From a virus, in IMG/VR virus record IMGVR_UViG_3300021957_004744, positions 1-45,902 of that record: 45,902 nucleotides of DNA. One strand, given 5' to 3'. A model generated the notes under the pieces. That model was not told the origin of the DNA. It was given only the letters and a program-made list of their open reading frames with translations, and ran no database searches. Position numbers and translations under genes: made by a program. Positions 31,260-37,869 of this stretch are shown here, one piece after another (the stretch's first letter is position 1; each line of letters begins with the position of its first letter).

Positions 31260-32186
31260 ATGCCGGCCCTAAACTACGACTTCACTAAGTTTGAAGCCTA
31301 TAGGAACTTAAACATTGATGATGTTATTATTCCCACGACAGATGATGCTGCGTGGGAATATTTTTGTGAGCATCGTTGGATTTATGATAAATTATTATTA
31401 GCTGATGTAAATGATATTTCTTGTGGGCCTCATGGAGTATATCCTACGGATTATCCTGTAATAGTAAAACCTATTGTAAATTTAATGGGCGGAGGATACG
31501 GGAGCAAGAAAGTAAATAATGAAAAAGATTTGAAAAGGTATTTACTACCAGAACTTTTTTGGATGAAATACTTTAAGGGAGAGCATTTGTCTTACGACTG
31601 TGTTGTGAAAGACGGTCGTATGTTATACATGGAAATATTTAAAGGCCATGTTTTACGTGATGGGATGTTTGACTTTTGGGAAACAGTTACTCATGAGGTG
31701 GGCAGTGCTCAAATTAACAACATTGTAAATTGGACAGCAGCTAACCTGTCTGGTTATACTGGTTGTTCGTGTTATGAAACTATTAGTGATAACATGATTG
31801 AAGCACATTTGCGCATGGGAGATATAGATAGATTTATGAATCGTACTCTCATGCAAAGCATTGTGAAACTGTATAGGGATGGTTCTTGGGAATACCAAGA
31901 GAAAGAATATAGAAAATATTATTTGTTCGCTGTATTCGCTCCTTATACTCAAGAAGTAAATATAAATAAAAAACTACTTGATCAAGCAGAAAAAGATTGT
32001 GTATTTTTTCAACTTGATTCTTCTGATGGAGAGTTAGCTAATCCACCAGCCGGAAAAAGAATATTTGCTCTTGGCACCTGGGATCGAGACGTTGGTGTAA
32101 GAATAAGAAATAAGTTAATAAACAACATCAACCCACCAATTCCAGATGAGTATGTTTTACCTTTGTATGGCTACAAATCTGATTAA
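31260..32186 (+). CDS. ATP-grasp-like protein
   Basis: 308 residues. YPVIVKPIVNLMGGGYGSKK is a good ATP-grasp glycine-rich nucleotide segment, followed by MKYFKGEHLSYDCVVKDGRM and MEIFKGHVLRDG, matching the family's G-E-x-x-x-D-x-V strand pair. The C-terminal 100 residues (KYYLFAVFAPYTQEVNINK, GTWDRDVGVR) do not fit standard catalytic loops. Would ligate an acid to an amine or thiol if active; substrate unknown. Confidence 0.55.
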   Translation: MPALNYDFTKFEAYRNLNIDDVIIPTTDDAAWEYFCEHRWIYDKLLLADVNDISCGPHGVYPTDYPVIVKPIVNLMGGGYGSKKVNNEKDLKRYLLPELFWMKYFKGEHLSYDCVVKDGRMLYMEIFKGHVLRDGMFDFWETVTHEVGSAQINNIVNWTAANLSGYTGCSCYETISDNMIEAHLRMGDIDRFMNRTLMQSIVKLYRDGSWEYQEKEYRKYYLFAVFAPYTQEVNINKKLLDQAEKDCVFFQLDSSDGELANPPAGKRIFALGTWDRDVGVRIRNKLINNINPPIPDEYVLPLYGYKSD

Positions 32187-32189
32187 ATC

Positions 32190-32218
32190 TTGCCAGTTGT
32201 TTAATTTTCTGGTAATAT
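32190..32218 (+). promoter_or_regulatory. TTGC-type promoter before the 32251 gene
   Basis: TTGCCA (32190-32195), spacer with GTTTAAT, TAATAT (32213-32218). Immediately after the ATP-grasp-like stop codon. Confidence 0.72.
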
Positions 32219-32250
32219 ATAAAAATCATGAAGGAAACATACGAGGAGTT

Positions 32251-32448
32251 ATGTCTATGAGAACTATAAGTCTTCGTCCTTACGCAAAACGTCGTATGAA
32301 TATGAGAAAGAAAATACATTGGCCCAAATATAAATGGGATGGTGGTTATATTCGTAAGATGGACTTGAAGGACTATATAACCTTCTTTAAGCTTTTATTT
32401 TTACATGGAAGTGATGGAGTTAAAAAGATTAAACATGTTGATAGATAA
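32251..32448 (+). CDS. Small basic protein
   Basis: 65 residues from the ATG at 32251 after GAGGAGTT. MSMRTISLRPYAKRRMNMRK is strongly basic; then HWPKYKWDGGYIRKMDLKDY and a hydrophobic helix FFKLLFLHG. May bind nucleic acid or membrane. No family. Confidence 0.55.
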   Translation: MSMRTISLRPYAKRRMNMRKKIHWPKYKWDGGYIRKMDLKDYITFFKLLFLHGSDGVKKIKHVDR

Positions 32449-32650
32449 TACTATTCAAATGGCACTTGATGCAGGTAAAAAAGGCTACGATGTAGTTGAT
32501 TATACTATGTATCAAGTGCCTTCTTCTTCCAGACAGGAAGTAGAAAGTGCGTATAGAATTAAAACAGAGGAACTAATTTATGCCAGAAGAAAAACACACA
32601 ATGACCGAGGCCGAGGTAAGAAACGCCCTCGTTCAATGGCTGTACGATGA
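32405..32650 (+). CDS. Small protein, unknown function
   Basis: 81 residues, starting inside the previous gene (44-base overlap). MEVMELKRLNMLIDNTIQMA, then GYDVVDYTMYQVPSSSRQEV. The last 24 residues, very basic, overlap a second ORF in another frame; one of the two may be spurious there, but the first 57 residues are unshared and look coding. Confidence 0.5.
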   Translation: MEVMELKRLNMLIDNTIQMALDAGKKGYDVVDYTMYQVPSSSRQEVESAYRIKTEELIYARRKTHNDRGRGKKRPRSMAVR

Positions 32651-32747
32651 AGATCGTACTGATTTAACAGACGGATCAGCGGAGATTACTATTTTTGAAG
32701 ATCAGTCTGCTGAAGTGGTTATATGTACAGATACATCAGTACACTGA
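32580..32747 (+). CDS. Small acidic protein
   Basis: 55 residues: MPEEKHTMTEAEVRNALVQW, LYDEDRTDLTDGSAEITIFE, ending VVICTDTSVH. Reads like a short alpha/beta protein. Its stop overlaps the next ATG (TGATG), the usual coupling here, which supports it over the competing frame. Confidence 0.52.
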   Translation: MPEEKHTMTEAEVRNALVQWLYDEDRTDLTDGSAEITIFEDQSAEVVICTDTSVH

Positions 32748-33040
32748 TGTCTGATACATATGTAGTGCGTAAAACACGCAAAAAAGATGCTTGGGATATT
32801 TCTAAGTTTAGTGACTATAAAGACGCTGACTCTATGTTCACAGTATCTAAACGGGGTAACACATACTCATGTGATTGCCCAGGGTTCTGGCGGCAAAAAG
32901 ATAAGTCAGAGCACAAACATTGTAAGATTGTCAAGTTTTGGAAAGAAAACTTAGAAGAGACTGACGGTTATGCTTTTTGGATTGAAGGCGACGATATAGA
33001 ATACAATCATTTTATGCCGACCAATGCTTTTTCCAAATAA
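32747..33040 (+). CDS. SWIM-zinc-finger-like protein
   Basis: 97 residues from the ATG at 32747. NTYSCDCPGFWRQKDKSEHK is followed by HCKIVKFW: a CxC pair then H-x-H-C, close to the SWIM CxCx(n)CxH pattern with ligand order altered. SWIM domains bind DNA or proteins. Last gene before the 2.7-kb gene-free stretch. Confidence 0.65.
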   Translation: MSDTYVVRKTRKKDAWDISKFSDYKDADSMFTVSKRGNTYSCDCPGFWRQKDKSEHKHCKIVKFWKENLEETDGYAFWIEGDDIEYNHFMPTNAFSK

Positions 33041-33049
33041 ATTTTTGAC

Positions 33050-33078
33050 TTGCCTAATGGATAAATTTTCTGTAATAT
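33050..33078 (+). promoter_or_regulatory. RNA-array promoter A
   Basis: TTGCCT (33050-33055), spacer 17 with GGATAAA, TAATAT (33073-33078). Preceded by a T-tract. Confidence 0.78.
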
Positions 33079-33084
33079 ATAATT

Positions 33085-33230
33085 ACACGTTGAGCAATAA
33101 AGCTTGACGATAACCAAAAGGTAAATCCTTTGACTATGGTGCCATCGCACCGAAAGTATTGGTTAGTAGGTGGACTAGATACCACCATAACTCAAAGGTA
33201 GTAGCTTAGGGAGCGGGCGACTCAATAAAA
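33085..33230 (+). ncRNA. Structured RNA A (compact, three-way junction)
   Basis: About 145 bases. TAACCAA (33111-33117) pairs with TTGGTTA (33159-33165) and encloses two hairpins: AAGG/CCTT (33118-33130) and GGTGC/GCACC with loop CATC (33138-33151). A fourth hairpin GGTGG/CCACC follows (33169-33186). The 5' GTTGAG (33089) could pair with CTCAA at 33191 or 33221, closing the molecule. No start codon with ribosome site. Role unknown. Confidence 0.7.
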
Positions 33231-33282
33231 TAAACTTCTTGCAGTTTGATCGTTCTTCACAGTAAAAACAATCATTTTTCTC

Positions 33283-33311
33283 TTGCAAAGACCTATACTT
33301 TTTGCTATTAT
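33283..33311 (+). promoter_or_regulatory. RNA-array promoter B
   Basis: TTGCAA (33283-33288), 17 bases, TATTAT (33306-33311). The spacer lacks a good GGTTAAA element; T-tract upstream. Confidence 0.7.
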
Positions 33312-33317
33312 AGAGAA

Positions 33318-33445
33318 TAAGAAATTTCTAGAGTTGTTATTCTTATAACTTTAGACGCTGGGCCGTTATCACCGCGTTAGTCGGCGGGTACGGGGTTACC
33401 TAGGGACTTAATTCTAAGAATTAAGCATAATCCTTCCTAAAAACC
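33318..33445 (+). ncRNA. Structured RNA B
   Basis: About 125 bases. ATAAGAA (33317-33323) pairs with TTCTTAT (33340-33346) at the 5' end; GCCG/CGGC and GGTA/TACC short stems lie in the middle; CTTAATTC/GAATTAAG with loop TAA (33407-33425) is a perfect 8-pair hairpin near the 3' end. Its 5' sequence does not share the TTGAG start, so it may be a distinct member. No ORF. Confidence 0.55.
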
Positions 33446-33456
33446 TCACTTTATTC

Positions 33457-33485
33457 TTGCTAAAAGGTTAAATTTTTAGTATTAT
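33457..33485 (+). promoter_or_regulatory. RNA-array promoter C
   Basis: TTGCTA (33457-33462), spacer AAAGGTTAAATTTTTAG (17), TATTAT (33480-33485). Confidence 0.8.
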
Positions 33486-33491
33486 ATATAA

Positions 33492-33650
33492 AGTAAGTCG
33501 AAGCTCCGAGACATTAAACAGGAGAGTCAATAGAAAGATTTTGTTTTACTTTCGTGATTGACCTAGTTTTTAGCCGTCGTATATCGGAGCAATCCGCGAC
33601 GGGGGTTGTTACCAAATAAACACGCGAGAGGTCACGGTTAATCTCTCAAC
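33492..33650 (+). ncRNA. Structured RNA C (pseudoknotted)
   Basis: About 160 bases. GCTCCGA (33503-33509) pairs with TCGGAGC (33584-33590), which lies in the loop of a second perfect helix CCGTCG/CGACGG (33574-33579 with 33597-33602): an H-type pseudoknot. Between the partners is a long arm GTCAAT/ATTGAC (33526-33531, 33557-33562) topped by GAAAG/CTTTC. A last hairpin GAGAG/CTCTC lies at 33626-33647. No ORF. Confidence 0.7.
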
Positions 33651-33662
33651 TTAACTTTATAC

Positions 33663-33691
33663 TTGCCAAGAGGTTAAATTCTTGATATACT
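33663..33691 (+). promoter_or_regulatory. RNA-array promoter D
   Basis: TTGCCA (33663-33668), spacer AGAGGTTAAATTCTTGA (17), TATACT (33686-33691). Confidence 0.8.
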
Positions 33692-33697
33692 GTATAA

Positions 33698-33825
33698 AGA
33701 AATTGAGGGAAACCTCAAGGTTGGATAGACTAAGTCCAATTGCTTTGCAGAAGACTAAGTCTGGTAGGATAACAAAGGGTTATCATCGTATTTAAGCGGA
33801 TAGTTGGCGGGGCTTAATTACACTT
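33698..33825 (+). ncRNA. Structured RNA D
   Basis: About 120 bases. Starts GAAATTGAGG (33699-33708); its TTGAGG forms a perfect hairpin with CCTCAA around a GAAA tetraloop (33703-33718). Next TTGGA/TCCAA (33721-33739), a repeat of AGACTAAGTC at 33727 and 33752, and GATAAC/GTTATC (33768-33784). First 16 transcript-region bases (33693-33708) are identical to those of RNA E (33861-33876). Confidence 0.68.
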
Positions 33826-33830
33826 TTTTC

Positions 33831-33859
33831 TTGCTAAGAAGTTATTTTTTAGCTATAAT
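33831..33859 (+). promoter_or_regulatory. RNA-array promoter E
   Basis: TTGCTA (33831-33836), spacer AGAAGTTATTTTTTAGC (17), TATAAT (33854-33859), T6 upstream. The best -10 in the array. Confidence 0.82.
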
Positions 33860-33865
33860 ATATAA

Positions 33866-34197
33866 AGAAATTGAGGAAAACAACCTCTCTAAAAAATGTA
33901 AGGAAAGATTGATAAAGTTTAGGCAATAGAGCCGAGGTGGAGTTCAATCACGGTGTAGGCGGGTGACGGGGCCATACACAGGACAAGAGTTTCTAACGGC
34001 ACATTCGTGCCGACATCACTCTGCTACTCGGAGCAAAGGTTTTGTCCACGCCTTACTCCACACGGGTCGTTTAATGCAGAGGGTCCGCCGCAATACGTGC
34101 GCGGTGCCAGATGAGAGTAGAGCGCAGTCGAGCATCCTATGCAAATAGTTGATCTCCTCGCTCCTCTCTCTGGATAGACAAGGACAAACGAATTTAA
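33866..34197 (+). ncRNA. Structured RNA E
   Basis: About 330 bases, visibly more GC-rich than the coding DNA around it. 5' hairpin GAGG/CCTC; a long arm made of GGACAA (33981) with TTGTCC (34042), AGAGT with ACTCT (34018), and a tip CGGCAC/GTGCCG with loop ATTC (33997-34012); plus GTA-GGCG with CGCC-TTAC enclosing the arm. A 61-codon open frame (33963-34148) crosses these helices and has no ribosome site, so I do not call it a gene. Confidence 0.68.
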
Positions 34198-34205
34198 CTT
34201 TTTTC

Positions 34206-34234
34206 TTGCTTGATGGTTAAAAATCATGTAAGAT
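34206..34234 (+). promoter_or_regulatory. RNA-array promoter F
   Basis: TTGCTT (34206-34211), spacer GATGGTTAAAAATCATG (17), TAAGAT (34229-34234). Confidence 0.8.
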
Positions 34235-34240
34235 ATATAA

Positions 34241-34970
34241 AGAAATCGGGAAGTAGCACAGAGTTCGCCAAGGCTTGTAGTCAGTCAAGCACCGCAATAT
34301 AATAAAAGGCTGGCACGTTAATAAGTGCCTATGTAACAAACGAAAGGGTCGGTTATTATAAATTGCTACAGATCAATCATCAAGTTATCCTGTAGATCAG
34401 AATTAAAGAAGAGATAATGATGCTTTAATTCGAGTAGCAAGGTAAGGTTCTAGCTGGTAAACCGCAAGGGATATAGTAGAAAGTAGAACCATTGTGTATA
34501 GCGGGTTTGGGGGCTATATGCCTAGATTCAGATGAATAGGGATCATCCTGTGGGCTTAATTGGAAGTTCAGTCTAACATTTCGGTGTTACGCTGACCTGA
34601 TCGAGCAAGCTAAAGTTAAAACCACTTAATGATCCAACGGAGATACGGAATGCGTCTCACCCTATTCAACCCACAACCAACTGGATACTGCTACCTATTA
34701 CTGCGTGGTAATGTTGTCGAGAGTTATCAAAGACCTAACGATAACCATTAAAAGAGACAACTACGATTATAGGAGAGTCGCAAGTCCAGTCAAGATAGTA
34801 AGACGTGAGGCTATCATCACCTTTTGGGTGCGATACGGTTAGGCTGTATCGGGATTAGATTTACAAAGTGGGAAAGTAAATCCATCCTCTCAGAAATCAT
34901 GAATGGAAATTTCCAGAAATGGTTAGAGGGGGTTGGTAGGGAGACTGTTGAAAAACACTCCCTACCACCA
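34241..34970 (+). ncRNA. Large structured RNA F (about 730 bases)
   Basis: No coding frame; dense perfect helices: GCTTG/CAAGC (34273-34290); GGCAC/GTGCC (34312-34329); a junction closed by TTGCTAC (34363) and GTAGCAA (34434) with GAATTAAAG/CTTTAATTC inside (34400-34431); GGTTCTA/TAGAACC (34446-34490) holding CC-GCAA-GG; AACAT-TTCG-GTGTT (about 34577); GTTATC/GATAAC (about 34724); GATTTAC/GTAAATC (34858-34882); and a 10-pair 3' hairpin TGGTAGGGAG/CTCCCTACCA (34934-34967). Size and ornament recall GOLLD and ROOL RNAs, but I see no proof of kinship. Confidence 0.75.
34934..34967 (+). terminator. 3' hairpin of RNA F, possible terminator
   Basis: TGGTAGGGAG (34934-34943), 14-base loop, CTCCCTACCA (34958-34967). 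The T-run (T7) comes 18 bases later and belongs to the next promoter, so termination would be imperfect. Confidence 0.5.
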
Positions 34971-34992
34971 TAAATAGGAATTCATTTTTTTC

Positions 34993-35021
34993 TTGCTTGA
35001 TGGTTAAAAATTTGGTAAGAT
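34993..35021 (+). promoter_or_regulatory. RNA-array promoter G
   Basis: TTGCTT (34993-34998), spacer GATGGTTAAAAATTTGG (17), TAAGAT (35016-35021). From -35 through -10 it differs from promoter F in only a few spacer bases. Confidence 0.8.
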
Positions 35022-35027
35022 AATAAA

Positions 35028-35727
35028 TACATTGAGAAACAAAAGTTGTCTAACTAACATCTCTGATTTCTCCGCCAGTAGAGGGGCGTTAAAAGTTCTA
35101 CAAAGAGGATGGGAAAATAACCTCTTACCAGAAAAAATAACCCATACTCGCTTCCCCTGTTATAGCGAAAAATAAATTAAGACTGGGTGTGAGAGATGCT
35201 CCATAACACATAAACATCTGGATTGCTGTGTAATCCTTCCCCACATTAAACGGGTAAGGACGAGAAGCTAAACAGTCGTAAGAATAAAGTACCGCAACTA
35301 TCTGATGAAGCGGTTTATCAAAGAGTCAGAGGGCAGGAAAGGCACTACAAACCCGCTGATCTCGTAAAGATTATCTAGCATAGCAGATTATTGACTATGC
35401 CGTGTAAAGAGGCACACGTATTAGCACCTCGGTCTAACCAAAGGAACGACGTAAAATTGACCTTGTGAGGGCAAGACAGTCCAAGACACCACAAGAGGCT
35501 AGTAACCTCAAGTCTAGAAATGGTCGACATTTCGATATCCGAGGATAAGATTGTTATTTCACTGACAATCGTGGATATGGCGCCCCTTGATACGGGACTT
35601 TATGAAATAGTGTTAAAGCTGTTTTGTATCGGAGAGGGCCATAACAGTTACTAGCGGAGGTGGTGCTAGTTACACAAGTGATTTTATAAAAAGCTACATA
35701 CCTTTGGTGGGGTTTGTGGCTTTTTTT
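35028..35727 (+). ncRNA. Large structured RNA G (about 700 bases)
   Basis: Begins with ATTGAG (35031). Perfect helices include AAGAGG/CCTCTT (about 35102), GGATT/AATCC (about 35220), ACCGC/GCGGT (about 35291), GCATAG/CTATGC (about 35378), CGTGT/ACACG (about 35402), GAGG/CCTC (about 35495), GATTGT/ACAATC nested inside ATATCC/GGATAT (about 35536-35578), and ACTAGC/GCTAGT (about 35650). Ends at a true intrinsic terminator. No ORF with a ribosome site. Confidence 0.75.
35690..35727 (+). terminator. Rho-independent terminator closing the RNA array
   Basis: AAAGCTACA (35690-35698) pairs with TGTGGCTTT (35715-35723), one GU pair, and the stem runs into seven T (35721-35727). Confidence 0.85.
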
Positions 35728-35730
35728 GTG

Positions 35731-35759
35731 TTTACAGCTCGCCAAGAAAATGTTATAAT
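35731..35759 (+). promoter_or_regulatory. Promoter of the lipoprotein gene
   Basis: TTTACA (35731-35736), 17 bases, TATAAT (35754-35759), starting four bases after the array terminator. The ATG at 35765 is only five bases beyond the -10. Confidence 0.72.
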
Positions 35760-35764
35760 ATGCT

Positions 35765-36085
35765 ATGAAAAAGATTATTGGAATACCTATTATTTGTTTT
35801 TCAGTTTCTGGTTGTGCCGGAGGTGCGGTAACTTTTGTGGACGCAGTTCTTACTACCCTTAGTGGTGCAGATTTTATTACTAGAACAACAACAGATAAAG
35901 GTATAGTGGACCACGGTTTGGACGAGGTAACAGGAAAAAACTGTAAAGTTTCAAACATAATTAAAGACAAAAAGATTTGTGAAGATAAACTAATAAAACA
36001 AATGGAAGAATTAAATTGTGACACATTCAGCTTTGACAAAGACGGAAATGTATACTGCGTCGAAAAAACAAAAGAATACAAGTAA
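35765..36085 (+). CDS. Small lipoprotein, apparently leaderless
   Basis: 106 residues. Signal KKIIGIPIICFSVSGCAG with lipobox VSGC (Cys 17). Mature: TTTDKGIVDHGLDEVTGKNC, VSNIIKDKKICED, NCDTFSFDKDGNVYCVE; the layout (kgi.D...e.tG.nC ... iC.d) resembles small lipoproteins of alphaproteobacteria, which would hint at the host (weak). The ATG lies 5 bases after the -10, leaving no room for a ribosome site. An alternative is a GTG/ATG further in, but that would lose the signal peptide. Confidence 0.72.
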   Translation: MKKIIGIPIICFSVSGCAGGAVTFVDAVLTTLSGADFITRTTTDKGIVDHGLDEVTGKNCKVSNIIKDKKICEDKLIKQMEELNCDTFSFDKDGNVYCVEKTKEYK

Positions 36086-36278
36086 CCTAACTACAAATTA
36101 CAATACTAACTATTGTAGAGTTTGTGGAAATGAGTTTAGTGAAAAAAGAGCTACTCTAGGGTACGAAACGTGTTTGCTGCATGGAGAAACAGAACGAGAA
36201 TTTACTGTTGCTCCTGCATACAATAAAGGAGCATATCAAGTTATTAGCAGACAAAACGTAAAAGATATTGGACGATGA
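36048..36278 (+). CDS. Zinc-ribbon-like small protein
   Basis: 76 residues from the ATG at 36048 (the frame is open from 36018, but that is lipoprotein overlap). NYCRVCGNEFSEKRATLGYE then TCLLHGE gives Cys-Cys...Cys-His ligands of a small zinc finger, and FTVAPAYNKGAYQVIS follows. I associate such proteins with T4-like cyanophages. Overlaps the lipoprotein gene by 38 bases and the next by 4. Confidence 0.68.
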   Translation: MYTASKKQKNTSNLTTNYNTNYCRVCGNEFSEKRATLGYETCLLHGETEREFTVAPAYNKGAYQVISRQNVKDIGR

Positions 36279-37354
36279 AAGACGATTATTTTAATAGTCG
36301 TCCTTTATTTTATTCAGAAGAACACGACTTTTATAGTAGTCATCTTATGGATTTTGCTAAGTACCGCTGTCCTTTGTCTAAGACTTACAGAAGGTGGATT
36401 TCTAGCGATACGTGGAGGATGTCTACAGATGTCTTAAAGATAGCACCTATAGATGCACATTCATCTATCATTGAAGGAGTTAGTTGTGTAAACCCAATTC
36501 CTAAAATACCAGTAATAGATCCTATTGATTATGATAGTTGGAAAATACTATTAAAAAAAGTTTTAGTAAATCAAATAAAACAACTTGATAATCCTTTATT
36601 TTTATTATCTGGAGGTGTAGATAGTTACTTACTTTTTTGTTTATTAGTGGATAATAAAATACCTTTCACAGCTTTATACTTATATAAAAACAAAGATTCT
36701 GAGTTTGAAGCTATCAGCCGTCTAGCTAACTCTGAAGTATGTAGTTACGAGATAATTTTTTATAATTACTCAAATATAAAACTAAATGACAGGATGTACA
36801 ATCCTCCTTTTACTACTTTTGGTGTAAAGATAGATTCTTTTTTATGTGATGTTTTATTGGATTCAAGATTTAAAAAATATTCTACTGTTTTAACAGGTTT
36901 TGACGCAGAGATGGCTTTAGGACAAACAAAATGGGGTCTTTATGGATTTTACAAAAATTTTGATATACCTAATCATAAATATGGAAAATATATTACTTAT
37001 GAGTATGATGAAGAAGAAAATTTAGAGTTAGAGAATTATGGAGGGTGGCGTACGAGAGCAGCTAAAAAATCACAACAATCTAGAGATTATTTATTGTTAG
37101 AGTTCGTTACTGGTAAAAAATTTATTTCTCCTTATTTGGATAAAGAACTATTTATCTCTGCTGCAAATTTAGATGCTGAAGCAACTATAAAAAATGTTTA
37201 CAAATTACCACAATTAGATTTAATAGAAGAAACAGGAAGGAATACATCTAACATGAAAAAATACCCTACCCATATAACAAGAGGGTTTCTTGGAACTGCC
37301 AGGGAAAAACATAAAGACTGGACGATACTTTACATGAGGAAATATTTTACATGA
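36275..37354 (+). CDS. PP-loop ATP pyrophosphatase domain protein (second)
   Basis: 359 residues. PLFLLSGGVDSYLLFCLLVD (SGGxDS) at about residue 110 is the adenylating loop; VLTGFDAEMALGQTKWGLYG and KKFISPYLDKELFI correspond to later asparagine-synthase-like elements (the final resembles the P-x-L/Y-D segment). No N-terminal glutaminase Cys. Distinct from the 4359 protein. Overlaps the next gene, a 2OG oxygenase, by 4 bases, repeating the gene pairing seen at 3917-5429. Confidence 0.78.
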   Translation: MKDDYFNSRPLFYSEEHDFYSSHLMDFAKYRCPLSKTYRRWISSDTWRMSTDVLKIAPIDAHSSIIEGVSCVNPIPKIPVIDPIDYDSWKILLKKVLVNQIKQLDNPLFLLSGGVDSYLLFCLLVDNKIPFTALYLYKNKDSEFEAISRLANSEVCSYEIIFYNYSNIKLNDRMYNPPFTTFGVKIDSFLCDVLLDSRFKKYSTVLTGFDAEMALGQTKWGLYGFYKNFDIPNHKYGKYITYEYDEEENLELENYGGWRTRAAKKSQQSRDYLLLEFVTGKKFISPYLDKELFISAANLDAEATIKNVYKLPQLDLIEETGRNTSNMKKYPTHITRGFLGTAREKHKDWTILYMRKYFT

Positions 37355-37869
37355 ATAAAATGTGGGCTGAGTTGCCCGATTTAAAACTCGATTACAATAC
37401 ACTACCCCGCGCTGATGCTAGTGAAATTAAGCCAAATAAATATGGTTTACAAAACATCTATGTTGGTGATGATTATATGTCTTATCTTCGTAGAACGTTA
37501 TTAACTAAGATTGATAACGCCTTCGTAGGTATATTTTTTAAGAATAGTTGGTTTAATTGGCATAAAGACGGAAGACGCACTTGTGCTATTAATGTACTGC
37601 TGACTCCTGAAGATGAGAATTCGTATTGCGAAATGATATGCCCTGACACAAATGAAGTGCATCGAGTACCATATAGACAAAACGTACCTATGCTATTCAA
37701 TGCGCTTAACATTCATAGAGTTATGAATACAACAGAAAAAGATAGAAAAATCTTAAGCATTTCTTTTTATGATAAAGCCAATGATGGTAGTGGGTTTTTC
37801 TTTGACGAGATTTTAATGTTATATGATAAAGGATTGATGATAAATGACATGGACATCTACCAGATCTGA
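37351..37869 (+). CDS. 2OG-Fe(II) oxygenase-like protein
   Basis: 172 residues with iron ligands in SWFNWHKDGRRTCAINVLL (HxD, about residue 70) and NALNIHRVMN, and a 2OG arginine in DRKILSISFYD. This is the double-stranded beta-helix layout of aspartyl/asparaginyl hydroxylase-like phage proteins. Likely partner of the PP-loop enzyme. It provides the intact model for the broken gene at 3917. The end overlaps the next gene by 26 bases. Confidence 0.75.
   Translation: MNKMWAELPDLKLDYNTLPRADASEIKPNKYGLQNIYVGDDYMSYLRRTLLTKIDNAFVGIFFKNSWFNWHKDGRRTCAINVLLTPEDENSYCEMICPDTNEVHRVPYRQNVPMLFNALNIHRVMNTTEKDRKILSISFYDKANDGSGFFFDEILMLYDKGLMINDMDIYQI

Noticed and set aside
33963-34148. 61-codon open frame inside RNA E
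   Set aside because: GTG start without a ribosome site, crosses several perfect hairpins, unusual amino-acid mix, no neighbour coupling. Treated as chance.
34241-34970. Group I intron
   Set aside because: Group I introns interrupt a gene and have a conserved P3/P7 core. There is no split gene around this unit and I do not see a convincing core.
33041-35760. tmRNA, RNase P RNA or rRNA fragments
   Set aside because: No alanine-tRNA-like ends with a tag reading frame, no RNase P core motifs, and no rRNA-like stretches were recognised.
33041-35760. CRISPR array
   Set aside because: The repeated parts are promoters with distances of about 140-800 bases, not short direct repeats with uniform spacers.
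35554-36081. 175-codon frame on the - strand
   Set aside because: Antisense to RNA G and to the lipoprotein gene, which has a signal peptide, promoter and coding texture. A shadow.
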